Shown piece by piece: positions 41,157 through 49,950 of a DNA stretch of 64,000 nt. Below the pieces are notes generated by a model. The model saw nothing but the letters and a program-made list of their open reading frames with translations. It did no database searches and was not told where the DNA came from. This DNA comes from Streptomyces anulatus. Its GTDB lineage: Bacteria > Actinomycetota > Actinomycetes > Streptomycetales > Streptomycetaceae. The stretch lies in contig NZ_BMVK01000009.1 of NCBI RefSeq assembly GCF_014650675.1, positions 124,001 to 188,000 of the forward strand, read 5' to 3'. Position 1 is the stretch's first letter; every line of letters starts with the position of its first letter. Both the position numbers and the translations under genes were made by a program.

Positions 41157-42634
41157 CGATGGAGAGTGCACCGGTACCCGGCGCTGGACAGGCAACAGCC
41201 GTGCAGGCTCACACGGTTCATCCGCCGCGAAGAAGCGGCGGCGGCGCGCGGGCGCAGCCCGGCGAGCGCCGGACCGTCCGCTACGGCCGTCTCGCGCCGC
41301 TCCTGTGCGTGGACGCCCTGGCCCCGGCCGTGACGTTCGCCCTGGTCGTCCCGGTCCCGTGGCCCTGGCTGCTGGTGGCCGTCCAGGCGGTGGCTCAGGT
41401 GCTGCTCTTCGCCCGGCGCGGCCTGCACCGGATGCGCCTGTCCCCCTCGGTCCTCTCCGAACTCCCCGCCCTCCTCGGCCTCACCCTCCTCCAGTGGTAC
41501 GTGACCATGGAGGTGCTCGTCGTCTGGGCCCCGCAGCAGGCGATCGGCTGGTCGGTGCTCGCGTACGGGGCCGCCACGCAGACCGTGCTGACCTGCGCGG
41601 GACGCGCGGCCGTGTACCGGGCGCGGCGGCGGGCCGCCCTCCGCCGCCCGCTGTCCACGCTGATCGTGGGCCAGGGGTCACTGGCCCGCCAGGTGACGGC
41701 CGCCCTGTACGACCACCCCGCCTACGGGCTGCGCCCGGTCGGTCTGGTCGCCGCCCCGGCGTCCGGGGACGAGAAGCAGCCGACGGGTTCCGACAGCGTG
41801 CCGCTGCCGGTCCTGGCCTCACCCCAGGAGGTGGGGCGGGCCGTCGTGCAGAACAGCGTGCGGCACGTGGTGTTCACGGCCCCGCCCGAGGCCACTCCGG
41901 ACGGCGCCGCCCTCTTCACCCTGCTCGCCGGACACGGCTGCCGGGTGTGGCTGGTCACCGGTCCCGGCGCCGTCGCGGGGCTTCCGGTGGAGGGCCGCCC
42001 CGATCATCTGTGGGGCTTCACCGTCCAGCCGCTGCGCGACGGGACGAACCGTCCCTTCGGCCAGGGGGTGAAGCGGGCGATGGACGCCGTCCTGGCCACG
42101 GCCGGGCTGCTGCTGGCGGCCCCGGTGATGGCGGCCTGCGCGCTGGCCGTGCGGCTCTCCGACGGGCCGGGCGTGATCTTCCGCCAGGAACGCGTCGGCC
42201 GGCACGGACGCCCCTTCGTGCTGCTGAAGTTCCGTACGCTGCGGCCCGCCGACGTCCAGGAGTCGGCCACCCGCTGGAACGTCGCATCCGACGGGCGGAT
42301 GAGCCGGGTCGGCCGCATGCTGCGCCGGACCTCCCTCGACGAGCTGCCGCAGCTGTGGAACGTCCTGCGCGGCGATATGAGCATGGTCGGCCCGCGCCCC
42401 GAACGGCCCTTCTTCGTGGCGCAGTTCAGCCGTGCCCATCCCGGCTATCAGGCCCGCCACCGGTTGCCCGTGGGCATCACGGGTCTGGCCCAGGTGAACG
42501 GGTTGCGCGGCGACACCTCGATCGAGGAGCGGGCCCGCTTCGACAACCGCTACATCGAGACCTGGTCGCTGTGGCAGGACGCGTGCGTGCTCGCGCGGAC
42601 CGCGGGTTCCCTGTTCCGGCTCGGAGGCAGCTGA
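41153..42634 (+). CDS. polyprenyl-phosphate sugar-phosphate transferase (initiating exopolysaccharide enzyme)
   Basis: 493 residues. About four N-terminal helices lead into a nucleotide-binding-like middle region (STLIVGQGSLARQVTAALYD). A further helix, AVLATAGLLLAAPVMAACAL, starts the bacterial sugar transferase domain: FRQERVGRHGRPFVLLKFRT, DELPQLWNVLRGDMSMVGPR and GITGLAQVNGLRGDTSIEER. This WbaP/CpsE-type enzyme moves a hexose-1-phosphate from UDP-sugar to undecaprenyl phosphate, the first membrane step of the repeat unit. Second gene of the operon, overlapping the glycosyltransferase by ATGA. Confidence 0.92.
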   Translation: MTMESAPVPGAGQATAVQAHTVHPPRRSGGGARAQPGERRTVRYGRLAPLLCVDALAPAVTFALVVPVPWPWLLVAVQAVAQVLLFARRGLHRMRLSPSVLSELPALLGLTLLQWYVTMEVLVVWAPQQAIGWSVLAYGAATQTVLTCAGRAAVYRARRRAALRRPLSTLIVGQGSLARQVTAALYDHPAYGLRPVGLVAAPASGDEKQPTGSDSVPLPVLASPQEVGRAVVQNSVRHVVFTAPPEATPDGAALFTLLAGHGCRVWLVTGPGAVAGLPVEGRPDHLWGFTVQPLRDGTNRPFGQGVKRAMDAVLATAGLLLAAPVMAACALAVRLSDGPGVIFRQERVGRHGRPFVLLKFRTLRPADVQESATRWNVASDGRMSRVGRMLRRTSLDELPQLWNVLRGDMSMVGPRPERPFFVAQFSRAHPGYQARHRLPVGITGLAQVNGLRGDTSIEERARFDNRYIETWSLWQDACVLARTAGSLFRLGGS

Positions 42635-42636
42635 TC

Positions 42637-43998
42637 ATGGCCGCTGTGCTGACCCCGCCCGCGCCGTCGACGTCGGCCGGGCCCCGCGCCGTCTCCCGTC
42701 CCCCGTGGGGCGGTTGGCGGAGCCGTTGGCCGCTGCTGCCGCTCGTCGCGACCGTTCTGCTGCCCGCCCTGCCCCACGGGGCCTCGGGCGGGGGCGGCGG
42801 CCCGGCCGACGTGGCATCCGGCGTCGCGGTGCTGGTGTGCGTGGGGCGGCTGCTGTATCTGCGGCGGCGTCCGCTGAGCGCCACCGCCGCACTGGTCCTG
42901 GGCCTGCCGGTCGTGGGCTTCGCGCTGGCCACGGTCACCGCGGCGGACCCGGCGGCGGCCCTGCCGGGGCTCGTCCGCTATCTCCAGGTCTTCGTCCTCG
43001 TACCGATCGCCGTGTGTCTGCTGCTCCGGGACGCCCACGGGTTCCGGATCGTCGCCGGCTCGCTCGTCGTCCTGGCGGTCGTCCAGGGCGTCACGGGCGT
43101 CCACCAGTACGTCACCGGGACCGGCGCCTCCTACATGGGCGAGGACATCCGGGCGGTCGGCACGTTCGGGCCCAGCGACATCATGGGGATGGCGACCGTC
43201 GTCGCCTACGGGCTGCTCGCCGCCGCGGCCTGCGCCCTGCGTACGCCGAGGAACGCCCCGGCCTGGCTGCGGCCGTGCGCCGCCGTCCTGGCCGTCGCGC
43301 TGATCGTGCCCCTGACGCTGTCGTTCAGCCGGGGCGTGTGGATCGCCACGGCCGCCGCGGTCCTCGTCGTCCTGGCGCTGACCGGGCGGCGGCAGGCACT
43401 GACGTCGCTGGCCGTGCTGGGCGCGGCCGGGGTGGTTGTGGTCGGCGGGTTCGGCATCGGCTCCGAGATGATCGCGGACCGGGCCGCCAGCGTGACCCGG
43501 GTGACCAGCACCCCCGACCGGTCAGTCAGCGACCGCTACGCGATGTGGAGCGCGGCGGGCGCGATGTGGCGGGAGCGGCCGGCCGCCGGGGTCGGCCTCA
43601 AGGGCTTCCCCGCACACCGTGACGGGCACGCCTCCATCGGGCTCTCCTCCGGCAGCGACACGGCCGGGGCGGGCCAGGAGTTCCGCCGTCAGGCGCTCCT
43701 CTCCCCGCACAACATGTATCTCCTCGTCCTCAGCGAGCAGGGCCTCATCGGTCTGACCGCGCTCCTCGGCAGCTGGGCGGCGATCCTGGCGGGCGCGGTC
43801 CGCCGACTGTGCGTCGCCCGCTCGCGCGGACACGTGGCCGTGGACTGCGGGCTGGCGGCGGTGGCCCTGATGACCTGGCAGAGCGTCAACTTCCTGTACG
43901 CGGACATCGGCGGGCCCACCACGGTGCTGAGCGGGGTCGTGCTGGGGCTGGCCGCCTGGTGGGCGCTGTCCGGGCCGGACCGGGTGAGCGCCGCATGA
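42637..43998 (+). CDS. O-antigen polymerase/ligase-like membrane protein (Wzy/WaaL type)
   Basis: 453 residues; ATG 42637 follows GGAGG. About ten or more helices. A long outer loop contains the Wzy_C-type block (SRGVWIATAAAVLVVLALTG, then MWRERPAAGVGLKGFPAHRD, with SPHNMYLLVLSEQGLIGLTA after it). The HN-Y-L-L-LSEQGL-G pattern is typical of the O-antigen ligase/polymerase family. It would join undecaprenyl-linked repeat units into a chain or attach them to another acceptor. It lies two bases after the transferase gene and overlaps the flippase gene. Confidence 0.87.
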   Translation: MAAVLTPPAPSTSAGPRAVSRPPWGGWRSRWPLLPLVATVLLPALPHGASGGGGGPADVASGVAVLVCVGRLLYLRRRPLSATAALVLGLPVVGFALATVTAADPAAALPGLVRYLQVFVLVPIAVCLLLRDAHGFRIVAGSLVVLAVVQGVTGVHQYVTGTGASYMGEDIRAVGTFGPSDIMGMATVVAYGLLAAAACALRTPRNAPAWLRPCAAVLAVALIVPLTLSFSRGVWIATAAAVLVVLALTGRRQALTSLAVLGAAGVVVVGGFGIGSEMIADRAASVTRVTSTPDRSVSDRYAMWSAAGAMWRERPAAGVGLKGFPAHRDGHASIGLSSGSDTAGAGQEFRRQALLSPHNMYLLVLSEQGLIGLTALLGSWAAILAGAVRRLCVARSRGHVAVDCGLAAVALMTWQSVNFLYADIGGPTTVLSGVVLGLAAWWALSGPDRVSAA

Positions 43999-45713
43999 GC
44001 GACACCGGTACGGGGACGGAGACCGGGGCACGCCCGGCGGGCGTGGCAGCCGCCCCGCCGCTGCTCCCGGCCCCCGGGCCGGAGCCCGAAGGTCTCCTCT
44101 CCCCCGGTGTCGCGCCGGGGACGTCGAGCGGTGAGGCGCCCCGGCTCGGGTCCTTCCTCGCCCGCGCGGCGGCGGGGACGGCGGTGCTGACCGTGGTGGC
44201 CGCCGTCCTCGGTCTGGTGCGGGACCAGGCCATCGCCCGGTACTTCGGGGCGAGCGACGCGAGCGACGCCTTCCTGATCGCCTGGACCGTGCCCGAGATG
44301 GCGGCGACGCTGCTGATCGAGGACGGGATGGCGCTCCTCCTGGTCCCCGCGTTCAGTCTCGCCCTGACCCGACGGGCGGCGGCCGGGGAAGCTCCCGGTT
44401 CCGACCCCGTACGGGATCTGGTGGCGACGACGCTCCCCCGCCTGTTCCTCCTGCTCGCCGGCGGCGCGGCGCTGCTGATCGCGGGGGCCCCGTGGGTCGT
44501 GGGCGTGCTGGCCCCGGGCCTCGCCGATCCGCGGCTCGCGGTGGACTGCACCCGGCTGACCTCGGTCACCGTCCTCACCTTCGGGATCACCGGGTACTTC
44601 AGCGCCGCGCTGCGCGCGCACCGCAGCTTCCTGCCGCCCGCCGGGGTCTATGTCGCGTACAACCTCGGCATCATCGGGATGACGCTGGCCCTGCACGCGG
44701 TGTGGGGCGTGCGGGCCGCGGCGGTGGGGGTCGCGGTCGGCAGCGTGCTGATGATCCTGACCCAACTGCCGGTGTTCCTGCGGCTGGTGCCGCTCGCGCG
44801 GCCCCGGCTGCCGCGGTTCGGGCGGCCGGGCCGTCGGGCCGCGCGGACCGCTCCGCCGCTGGGCTTCGCGGTGCTGGCCCCGGTGGTCCTGTTCGTGGTG
44901 AGCCGTCAGTCCCAGGTGCTGGTCGAGCGGTTCCTGGCCTCCACGCTGCCGGCGGGCGCGATCTCGCATCTGAACTACGCGCAGAAGGTCGCGCAGATGC
45001 CGATGGTGCTGTCGCTGATGATCTGCACGGTGACCTTCCCCGTCGTCGCGCAGGCCATGGCCGCGGGCGACCGGGAGAAGGCCCGGCTGCGGGTCGAACG
45101 GGACCTGGGGCTGGCCGGGACGGTGGTGCTGCTCGGTACGGCGGTCGTCCTCGGCTACGCGCCCCAGATCATCGAGGTGCTCTTCCAGCGCGGCGCGTTC
45201 GACGCCGCCGACACCGCGTCCACCGCCCAGGTCATGCGGGTGTACGCGCTGGGGCTGCTCGGGCACTGTCTGGTCGGCGCGCTGAGCCGGCCGTTCTTCT
45301 CGTCCGGGCGGCCGACCTGGTTCCCGGCGTTCGCCATGGGCACCGGGCTGCTGGTCACGATGGGGGCCGGGTACGCCCTGACGTACCGCTTCGGCGTGGA
45401 CGGCATCGCGACCGCCAACGCGATCGGGATCAGCACGACGGCGTTGCTGCTCCTCATGGGCCTGGGCACCCGGGTGGTGCCGATCCGGACGCGGGCCGTC
45501 GCGCTCTCGCTGGGCCGGCTCACCGGGGCGTCGCTGGTGGCGGGCGTGGCCGGCTGGGCGTGCGCTCCCCTCGTCCCCGATCCGGTGCTGAGCCTGGCCG
45601 CCGGGTGTCTCCTCGTCCCCTCCGCGTTCTTCCTGACCGGGCTCGCCCTGCGCTCGCCCGAGGTCGTATCCCTGCTGGCACTCACCCGACGGAGGTTCCT
45701 TGATGGCCGCTGA
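43995..45713 (+). CDS. MurJ/MviN-type lipid flippase
   Basis: 572 residues. A Pro-rich N-terminal tail of about 55 residues precedes about 14 helices. The MurJ hallmarks are GLVRDQAIARYFGASDASDA near the start, RLTSVTVLTFGITGYFSAAL in the middle, and VLFQRGAFDAADTASTAQVM, with ALGLLGHCLVGALSRPFFSS after it. MurJ family members flip lipid-linked glycans; here, inside an exopolysaccharide operon, it probably moves the repeat unit instead of a Wzx-class flippase. It overlaps its neighbours (ATGA upstream; the deacetylase start lies 11 bases inside its end). Confidence 0.9.
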   Translation: MSDTGTGTETGARPAGVAAAPPLLPAPGPEPEGLLSPGVAPGTSSGEAPRLGSFLARAAAGTAVLTVVAAVLGLVRDQAIARYFGASDASDAFLIAWTVPEMAATLLIEDGMALLLVPAFSLALTRRAAAGEAPGSDPVRDLVATTLPRLFLLLAGGAALLIAGAPWVVGVLAPGLADPRLAVDCTRLTSVTVLTFGITGYFSAALRAHRSFLPPAGVYVAYNLGIIGMTLALHAVWGVRAAAVGVAVGSVLMILTQLPVFLRLVPLARPRLPRFGRPGRRAARTAPPLGFAVLAPVVLFVVSRQSQVLVERFLASTLPAGAISHLNYAQKVAQMPMVLSLMICTVTFPVVAQAMAAGDREKARLRVERDLGLAGTVVLLGTAVVLGYAPQIIEVLFQRGAFDAADTASTAQVMRVYALGLLGHCLVGALSRPFFSSGRPTWFPAFAMGTGLLVTMGAGYALTYRFGVDGIATANAIGISTTALLLLMGLGTRVVPIRTRAVALSLGRLTGASLVAGVAGWACAPLVPDPVLSLAAGCLLVPSAFFLTGLALRSPEVVSLLALTRRRFLDGR

Positions 45714-46515
45714 TCCCTCGGCCCGTTGCGCCGACGCTCCCTCGTCCCGGCTCCGCCCGCACACCCGCCGTCAGCCGTGGATCCTCACGTATCACTCGGT
45801 GACGGACCCGAGCGACGATCCGTACGGCATCACCGTCTCGCCCGGGCGCCTCGACGAGCAGCTGTCCTGGCTGCGCAGCCGGCGGCTGACCGGGGTGGGA
45901 GTGTCCGAGCTGCTGGCCGCGGAAGACGCGGGGCGGCGCGGGCTGGTCGGGCTGACCTTCGACGACGGGTACGCGGACTTCCTCGACGAGGCGCTGCCGG
46001 TGCTGCGCAAGCACGGCTTCCGGGCGACGGTCTTCGTCCTGCCGGGCCGGCCGGGCGGCGTCAACGCGTGGGATCCGCTCGGCCCGCGCAAGCCGCTGCT
46101 CACCCACGACGAGGTCCGGCAGGTCGCCGCCGCGGGCATGGAGGTCGGTTCGCACGGTCTGTACCACCGGGATCTGACGGCTCTTCCGGACGAGGAGCTG
46201 CGCCGGGAGACCGCCCGCAGCCGGGAGCTGATCGGCGACCTCACCGGGTCGCTCCCGGAGGGCTTCTGCTACCCGTACGGCATCCTCGACCGCCGGGTCA
46301 CCCGGGCCGCTCGCTCGGCGGGCTACGGCTACGCGTGCGCGCTGGCTCCCGGCCCGCTGCTCAGCCGGTTCGCGCTGCCCCGCACCCACATCAGCCAGGC
46401 GGACCGGGGGGTCCGCCTGTGGGCGAAGGACCTGCGGCACGGCCTGCGCCAGGTGGCGGTGCCCGGTGCGGGCTCCCGGGCCGCCGGGCCGGTGCGGACG
46501 GGCGGCCCGCGGTGA
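45703..46515 (+). CDS. polysaccharide deacetylase (CE4)
   Basis: 270 residues. The NodB-type domain has LTFDDGYADFLDEALPVLRK, HGFRATVFVLPG, GMEVGSHGLYHRDLTALPDE and GFCYPYGILDRRVTRAARSA. The TFDD and HGLYH motifs supply the metal-binding and catalytic residues. No signal peptide is seen, so it may act on lipid-linked or cytosolic sugar, or be exported another way. The ATG follows GGAGG, inside the end of the flippase gene. It probably removes N-acetyl groups from the operon's glycan. Confidence 0.88.
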   Translation: MAADPSARCADAPSSRLRPHTRRQPWILTYHSVTDPSDDPYGITVSPGRLDEQLSWLRSRRLTGVGVSELLAAEDAGRRGLVGLTFDDGYADFLDEALPVLRKHGFRATVFVLPGRPGGVNAWDPLGPRKPLLTHDEVRQVAAAGMEVGSHGLYHRDLTALPDEELRRETARSRELIGDLTGSLPEGFCYPYGILDRRVTRAARSAGYGYACALAPGPLLSRFALPRTHISQADRGVRLWAKDLRHGLRQVAVPGAGSRAAGPVRTGGPR

Positions 46516-47648
46516 GGGCGCTGCACGTCATCACCGGGCTCGGGGTCGGCGGCGCCGAGCGGCAGTTGCGGCTGCTGCTGCGTCATCTGCCGGTGGAGTG
46601 CGATGTCGTGACGCTCACCAACCCGGGGGCGGTGGCCGAGGAGCTGCGGTCCGACGGGATCCGGGTGACCCACCTCGGAATGCGCGGCAACCGTGACCTG
46701 TCGGCCGTCGGAAAGCTGGCGCGGCTGATCCGGGACGGCCGCTACGACGTGGTCCACACTCATCTGTACCGGGCCTGTGTGTACGGCAGGATCGCGGCCC
46801 GCCTCGCGGGGACCCGGGCCACCGTCGCGACCGAGCACTCCCTGGGGCGTGCCGAGATAGAGGGCCGCCCGCTCACCCGGGGCATCCGTGCCCTCTACCT
46901 CACCACCGAACGCCTGGGCGCGGCGACCGTCGCCGTCTCCTCCACCGTGGCCGGCCGGCTGCGGGACTGGGGGGTGCCGGCCGACCGGATCCGGCTGGTG
47001 CCGAACGGCATCGACGCGGACCGGTTCCGCTTCGACGCTGAGCGCCGGGCGTCCGTACGGGCGGAACTGGCCATCCCCGACGCGGCGTTCGTCGTCGGCG
47101 GGGTCGGGCGGCTGGTGCCGGGCAAGCGGTTCGACGTGCTGATCCGCGCGGTGGCCGCCCTTCCGGAGGCCCGTCTGCTGCTGGCCGGGGACGGCCCGGA
47201 GGCCGGGGCGCTGCGGGCGCTGGCCCTGCGCCTCGGGGCGGTGGACCGGATCCGGTTCCTCGGGGAGTGCGACGAGCACGGGGACGGCCCGGTCCCGGGT
47301 GTTCCGGCGCTGCTGAGCGCCGTGGACGCCTTTGTCTCCACGTCCCGCGAGGAGTCCTTCGGTCTCGCCGCCGTGGAGGCGCTCGCCGCCGGACTGCCCG
47401 TGTTCCACGACGCCTGCCCGGCCATCGACGACCTGCCCGCCGCCCACGCCCCCGCGGCCACCCGGATCGCCGGAAGCCCCGAGGAGCTGACGGCCCGGCT
47501 GCGGCAGCGGATACAGGCCGGAGCGGACCGGCGGCCGCCGCCCCGGGCCGTCGGCCATTACGACATCAGGCGCAGCAGTGAGCGCCTGATGGACGTGTAC
47601 GCGTACGCCCTCGACACCGCCCCACCGAACCGGAGAGCCCATTCATGA
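46512..47648 (+). CDS. GT4-family glycosyltransferase (second of the operon)
   Basis: 378 residues from GTG with a GTGA overlap. N-terminal block VRALHVITGLGVGGAERQLR, then GRYDVVHTHLYRACVYGRIA, and the sugar-nucleotide domain VVGGVGRLVPGKRFDVLIRA and STSREESFGLAAVEALAAGL. These are the features of GT-B, family-4 glycosyltransferases. It would add a sugar to the lipid-linked repeat unit. It overlaps the Wzz-like gene (ATGA). Confidence 0.88.
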   Translation: MRALHVITGLGVGGAERQLRLLLRHLPVECDVVTLTNPGAVAEELRSDGIRVTHLGMRGNRDLSAVGKLARLIRDGRYDVVHTHLYRACVYGRIAARLAGTRATVATEHSLGRAEIEGRPLTRGIRALYLTTERLGAATVAVSSTVAGRLRDWGVPADRIRLVPNGIDADRFRFDAERRASVRAELAIPDAAFVVGGVGRLVPGKRFDVLIRAVAALPEARLLLAGDGPEAGALRALALRLGAVDRIRFLGECDEHGDGPVPGVPALLSAVDAFVSTSREESFGLAAVEALAAGLPVFHDACPAIDDLPAAHAPAATRIAGSPEELTARLRQRIQAGADRRPPPRAVGHYDIRRSSERLMDVYAYALDTAPPNRRAHS

Positions 47649-48319
47649 CCGACTCACCCGAGCAGCAGCGACATGTCGTCGTCCGTCGGCTGCGCACCGC
47701 CATCGCCCGGCTGCCGCACTGGTGGCCGCTCCCCGTCTCCGTGCTGATCGGCACCGCGTCCGGACTCTCGTACAGTGCGCTCGCCGCGGACCGGTACGAG
47801 GCCACCAGCTATGCGATGGCGGTCGCGGAGGCGGAGACGGACCCCTCGGCGGCCCTGGGGTACGCCCAGTCGTACGGGCGGCTGACGACGAGCGACGCGA
47901 CGCTCTCGTACGCCCAGGGCGCGGCGGGCGAGCCGATGCGCGAACTGCGGTCCCACGTCCGGTCGGAGACCTCTCCCGACTCGCCGATGATCGCGGTGAC
48001 GGGTACGTCCGAGGACCGGCACAAGGCGGCCGACATCGCCAACGCGGTCATCGAGGCGGTCATCGTGAGCAGCGGCCATGTCTCCAAGGACACCGGGGTG
48101 AAGCTGATCAAGTTCACCCATGCGATGACGCCGGACCAGCCGGTCTCGCCGTCCGTGCCGCTGGGCGCCGCCGTGGGGGCCGCAGCGGGCGGACTGCTGG
48201 GCGGCCTGGTCTTGCTGGTGCGGCCGCGCCGGGCGGGCCGGCCCGTCTCGGCGCAGGTTCCCGGTCCGACGGCCGGGGGCGGCACCGTCGCCCAGGAAGA
48301 CCGGGAGCTCGTCCGATGA
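47645..48319 (+). CDS. Wzz/YveK-like chain-length determinant protein
   Basis: 224 residues. Two helices flank an outer domain: LPVSVLIGTASGLSYSALAA near 30-50 and VPLGAAVGAAAGGLLGGLVL, then LVRP, near 170-195. The outer segment SAALGYAQSYGRLTTSDATL and IAVTGTSEDRHKAADIANAV resembles Wzz/YveK co-polymerases. It probably sets glycan chain length. No tyrosine kinase domain is attached or encoded nearby. It overlaps the acetyltransferase gene (ATGA). Confidence 0.8.
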   Translation: MTDSPEQQRHVVVRRLRTAIARLPHWWPLPVSVLIGTASGLSYSALAADRYEATSYAMAVAEAETDPSAALGYAQSYGRLTTSDATLSYAQGAAGEPMRELRSHVRSETSPDSPMIAVTGTSEDRHKAADIANAVIEAVIVSSGHVSKDTGVKLIKFTHAMTPDQPVSPSVPLGAAVGAAAGGLLGGLVLLVRPRRAGRPVSAQVPGPTAGGGTVAQEDRELVR

Positions 48320-49464
48320 CGGGGCAGCGGGCGGGCGGCCTCGTCGTGACCCTGTGCCGGGACTTCGGGGAGTTCGGCGCGCTCGCCGGGGAGTGGGACG
48401 CGCTGCACCGCCGCTGCGCCACCGCGACCCCGTTCCAGAGCCACGCCTGGCTGCACTCGTGGTGGATCTCCTACGGCCAGGAGGGCCGGCTGCGGGTGCT
48501 GCTGGTCCGCCGGGCGGGGCGGCTGATCGGGGCGGCGCCGCTGATGCTGGTGCACCGTCCGATGCCGCTGCTCGTCCCGATGGGCGGGGCGATCTCCGAC
48601 TTCTTCGACATCCTGCTGGACGAGGAGGAGGCCGGGTACGCGGTGGGGGCGCTGGGGCGCGGTCTGGACCGGGCGGCCCGGCACACCGTGGTGGACCTGC
48701 GGGAGGTCAGGCCCGACGCGTCGGCGCAGTTGCTGTTCGGGCGGTGGGCCGGGGCCCGGAGCCGGCTCACGGACTCGACGTGCATGGAGATGCCGGCCGA
48801 GCCGCTGGGCGACGTCGTGGCGCGGCTGACGGGCTCGCGGGGTCAGCGGCTGCGCTCCAAGCTGCGCAAGGTCGACGCCCTGGGCATCGAGGCGCACCGG
48901 ATCCCGCGGGACGGGGTGCCCGCCGCGATCGGCACGCTGCTGCGGCTGCACGAGCGGCAGTGGGAGGGCCGGGCGGTCAACCCCGAGCATCTCCGGGCCC
49001 GGTTCTCGGACCATCTGATCCGGTCGGTGGGGCGGATGGTGGGGGACGGCACGGCGGCCATGACCGAGTTCCGGCTGAACGGCGAGGTGGTGGCGTCGAA
49101 CCTGTCGTTGCAGTCCGGGCTGCTGACGGGCGGCTATCTGTACGGCGCGGATCCGGCGCTGCGCGAGCGGAAGGTCGATGTGTCGACGATGCTGCTCCGC
49201 GAGGTCGCCCAGCAGGCCTCGGACAGCGGGCGCGAGGTGCTGAGCCTGCTGCGCGGCGTGGAGCGGTACAAGAACCACTGGGGGCCGGTGCCGGTGGTCA
49301 ATCAGCGGCTGCTGCTGGCCCGGCCGGGGCTGGAGCCGCTGCTGCGGCTGCGCGAGTCGCAGGTGGCCGTACGGGAGCGGGCGGTGGAGACCGTGAAGAC
49401 GCGGTTCCCGGCGGCGCGGGACTGGCACGAGCGGTTGACGGGGCTGCCGGTGATCGGGCGCTGA
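48316..49464 (+). CDS. CelD/BcsL-type GNAT acetyltransferase
   Basis: 382 residues. N-terminal part FGALAGEWDALHRRCATATP and FQSHAWLHSWWISYGQEGRL, middle RGQRLRSKLRKVDALGIEAH, C-terminal VASNLSLQSGLLTGGYLYGA and LSLLRGVERYKNHWGPVPVV. This is the acetyltransf-6 (CelD/BioF2-like) pattern seen in cellulose and exopolysaccharide operons. It likely acylates the glycan or a lipid precursor. Last gene of the coupled operon; 137 bases separate it from the chaplin. Confidence 0.85.
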   Translation: MTGQRAGGLVVTLCRDFGEFGALAGEWDALHRRCATATPFQSHAWLHSWWISYGQEGRLRVLLVRRAGRLIGAAPLMLVHRPMPLLVPMGGAISDFFDILLDEEEAGYAVGALGRGLDRAARHTVVDLREVRPDASAQLLFGRWAGARSRLTDSTCMEMPAEPLGDVVARLTGSRGQRLRSKLRKVDALGIEAHRIPRDGVPAAIGTLLRLHERQWEGRAVNPEHLRARFSDHLIRSVGRMVGDGTAAMTEFRLNGEVVASNLSLQSGLLTGGYLYGADPALRERKVDVSTMLLREVAQQASDSGREVLSLLRGVERYKNHWGPVPVVNQRLLLARPGLEPLLRLRESQVAVRERAVETVKTRFPAARDWHERLTGLPVIGR

Positions 49465-49601
49465 CGCGCCGGGCGTACGCCGGACAGCGGCGTCGGAGAT
49501 ATCACCTATGAGCTGATCCGTTACCGTCCGGCCTCTCCCGCGTTGTCAGGGGGTGCGGGCCTCGCGTCCGCAGCACACCCCTTCTTTACAAGGAGTTCTG
49601 A

Positions 49602-49883
49602 ATGTCTCGTATGACGAAGGTTGCCGCTGTCATGGCCGGCACCGGCGCCCTGATCGCCGGCGGCGCCGGCATGGCGTCCGCGGACGCCGGTGCGCAGGGC
49701 CTCGCCGCGGCCTCCCCCGGCGTCCTTTCGGGCAACGCCGTCCAGGTCCCCGTGCACGTGCCGGTGAACCTCTGCGGCAACACGATCAACGTGATCGGCC
49801 TGCTGAACCCGGCCTTCGGCAACACCTGCGTCAACGCCGACGCGGGCCACCACGACAACGGGGGCTACGGCTACGGCCGCTGA
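49602..49883 (+). CDS. short chaplin
   Basis: 93 residues. The signal peptide is MSRMTKVAAVMAGTGALIAG, cleaved near ASADA. The mature part carries one chaplin domain: SPGVLSGNAVQVPVHVPVNL followed by CGNTINVIGLLNPAFGNTCV, with the two cysteines that form the conserved disulphide. It ends NGGYGYGR. Short chaplins assemble as amyloid at the air-water interface and let aerial hyphae rise. The ribosome site AAGGAG is strong. Its position right after the exopolysaccharide operon fits a cell-surface role in development. Confidence 0.95.
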   Translation: MSRMTKVAAVMAGTGALIAGGAGMASADAGAQGLAAASPGVLSGNAVQVPVHVPVNLCGNTINVIGLLNPAFGNTCVNADAGHHDNGGYGYGR

Positions 49884-49897
49884 TCTCCCGCAGTCCG

Positions 49898-49939
49898 GGA
49901 ACGGCCGGCTCCCTCCTCACGGAGGGGGCCGGCCGTTCC
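49898..49939. terminator. 19-bp bidirectional hairpin terminator
   Basis: 49898-49916 pairs with 49921-49939 (one T-G pair), loop TCAC. It separates the convergent chaplin and tyrosinase genes. Confidence 0.9.
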
Positions 49940-49950
49940 TTCGTCCGGGC

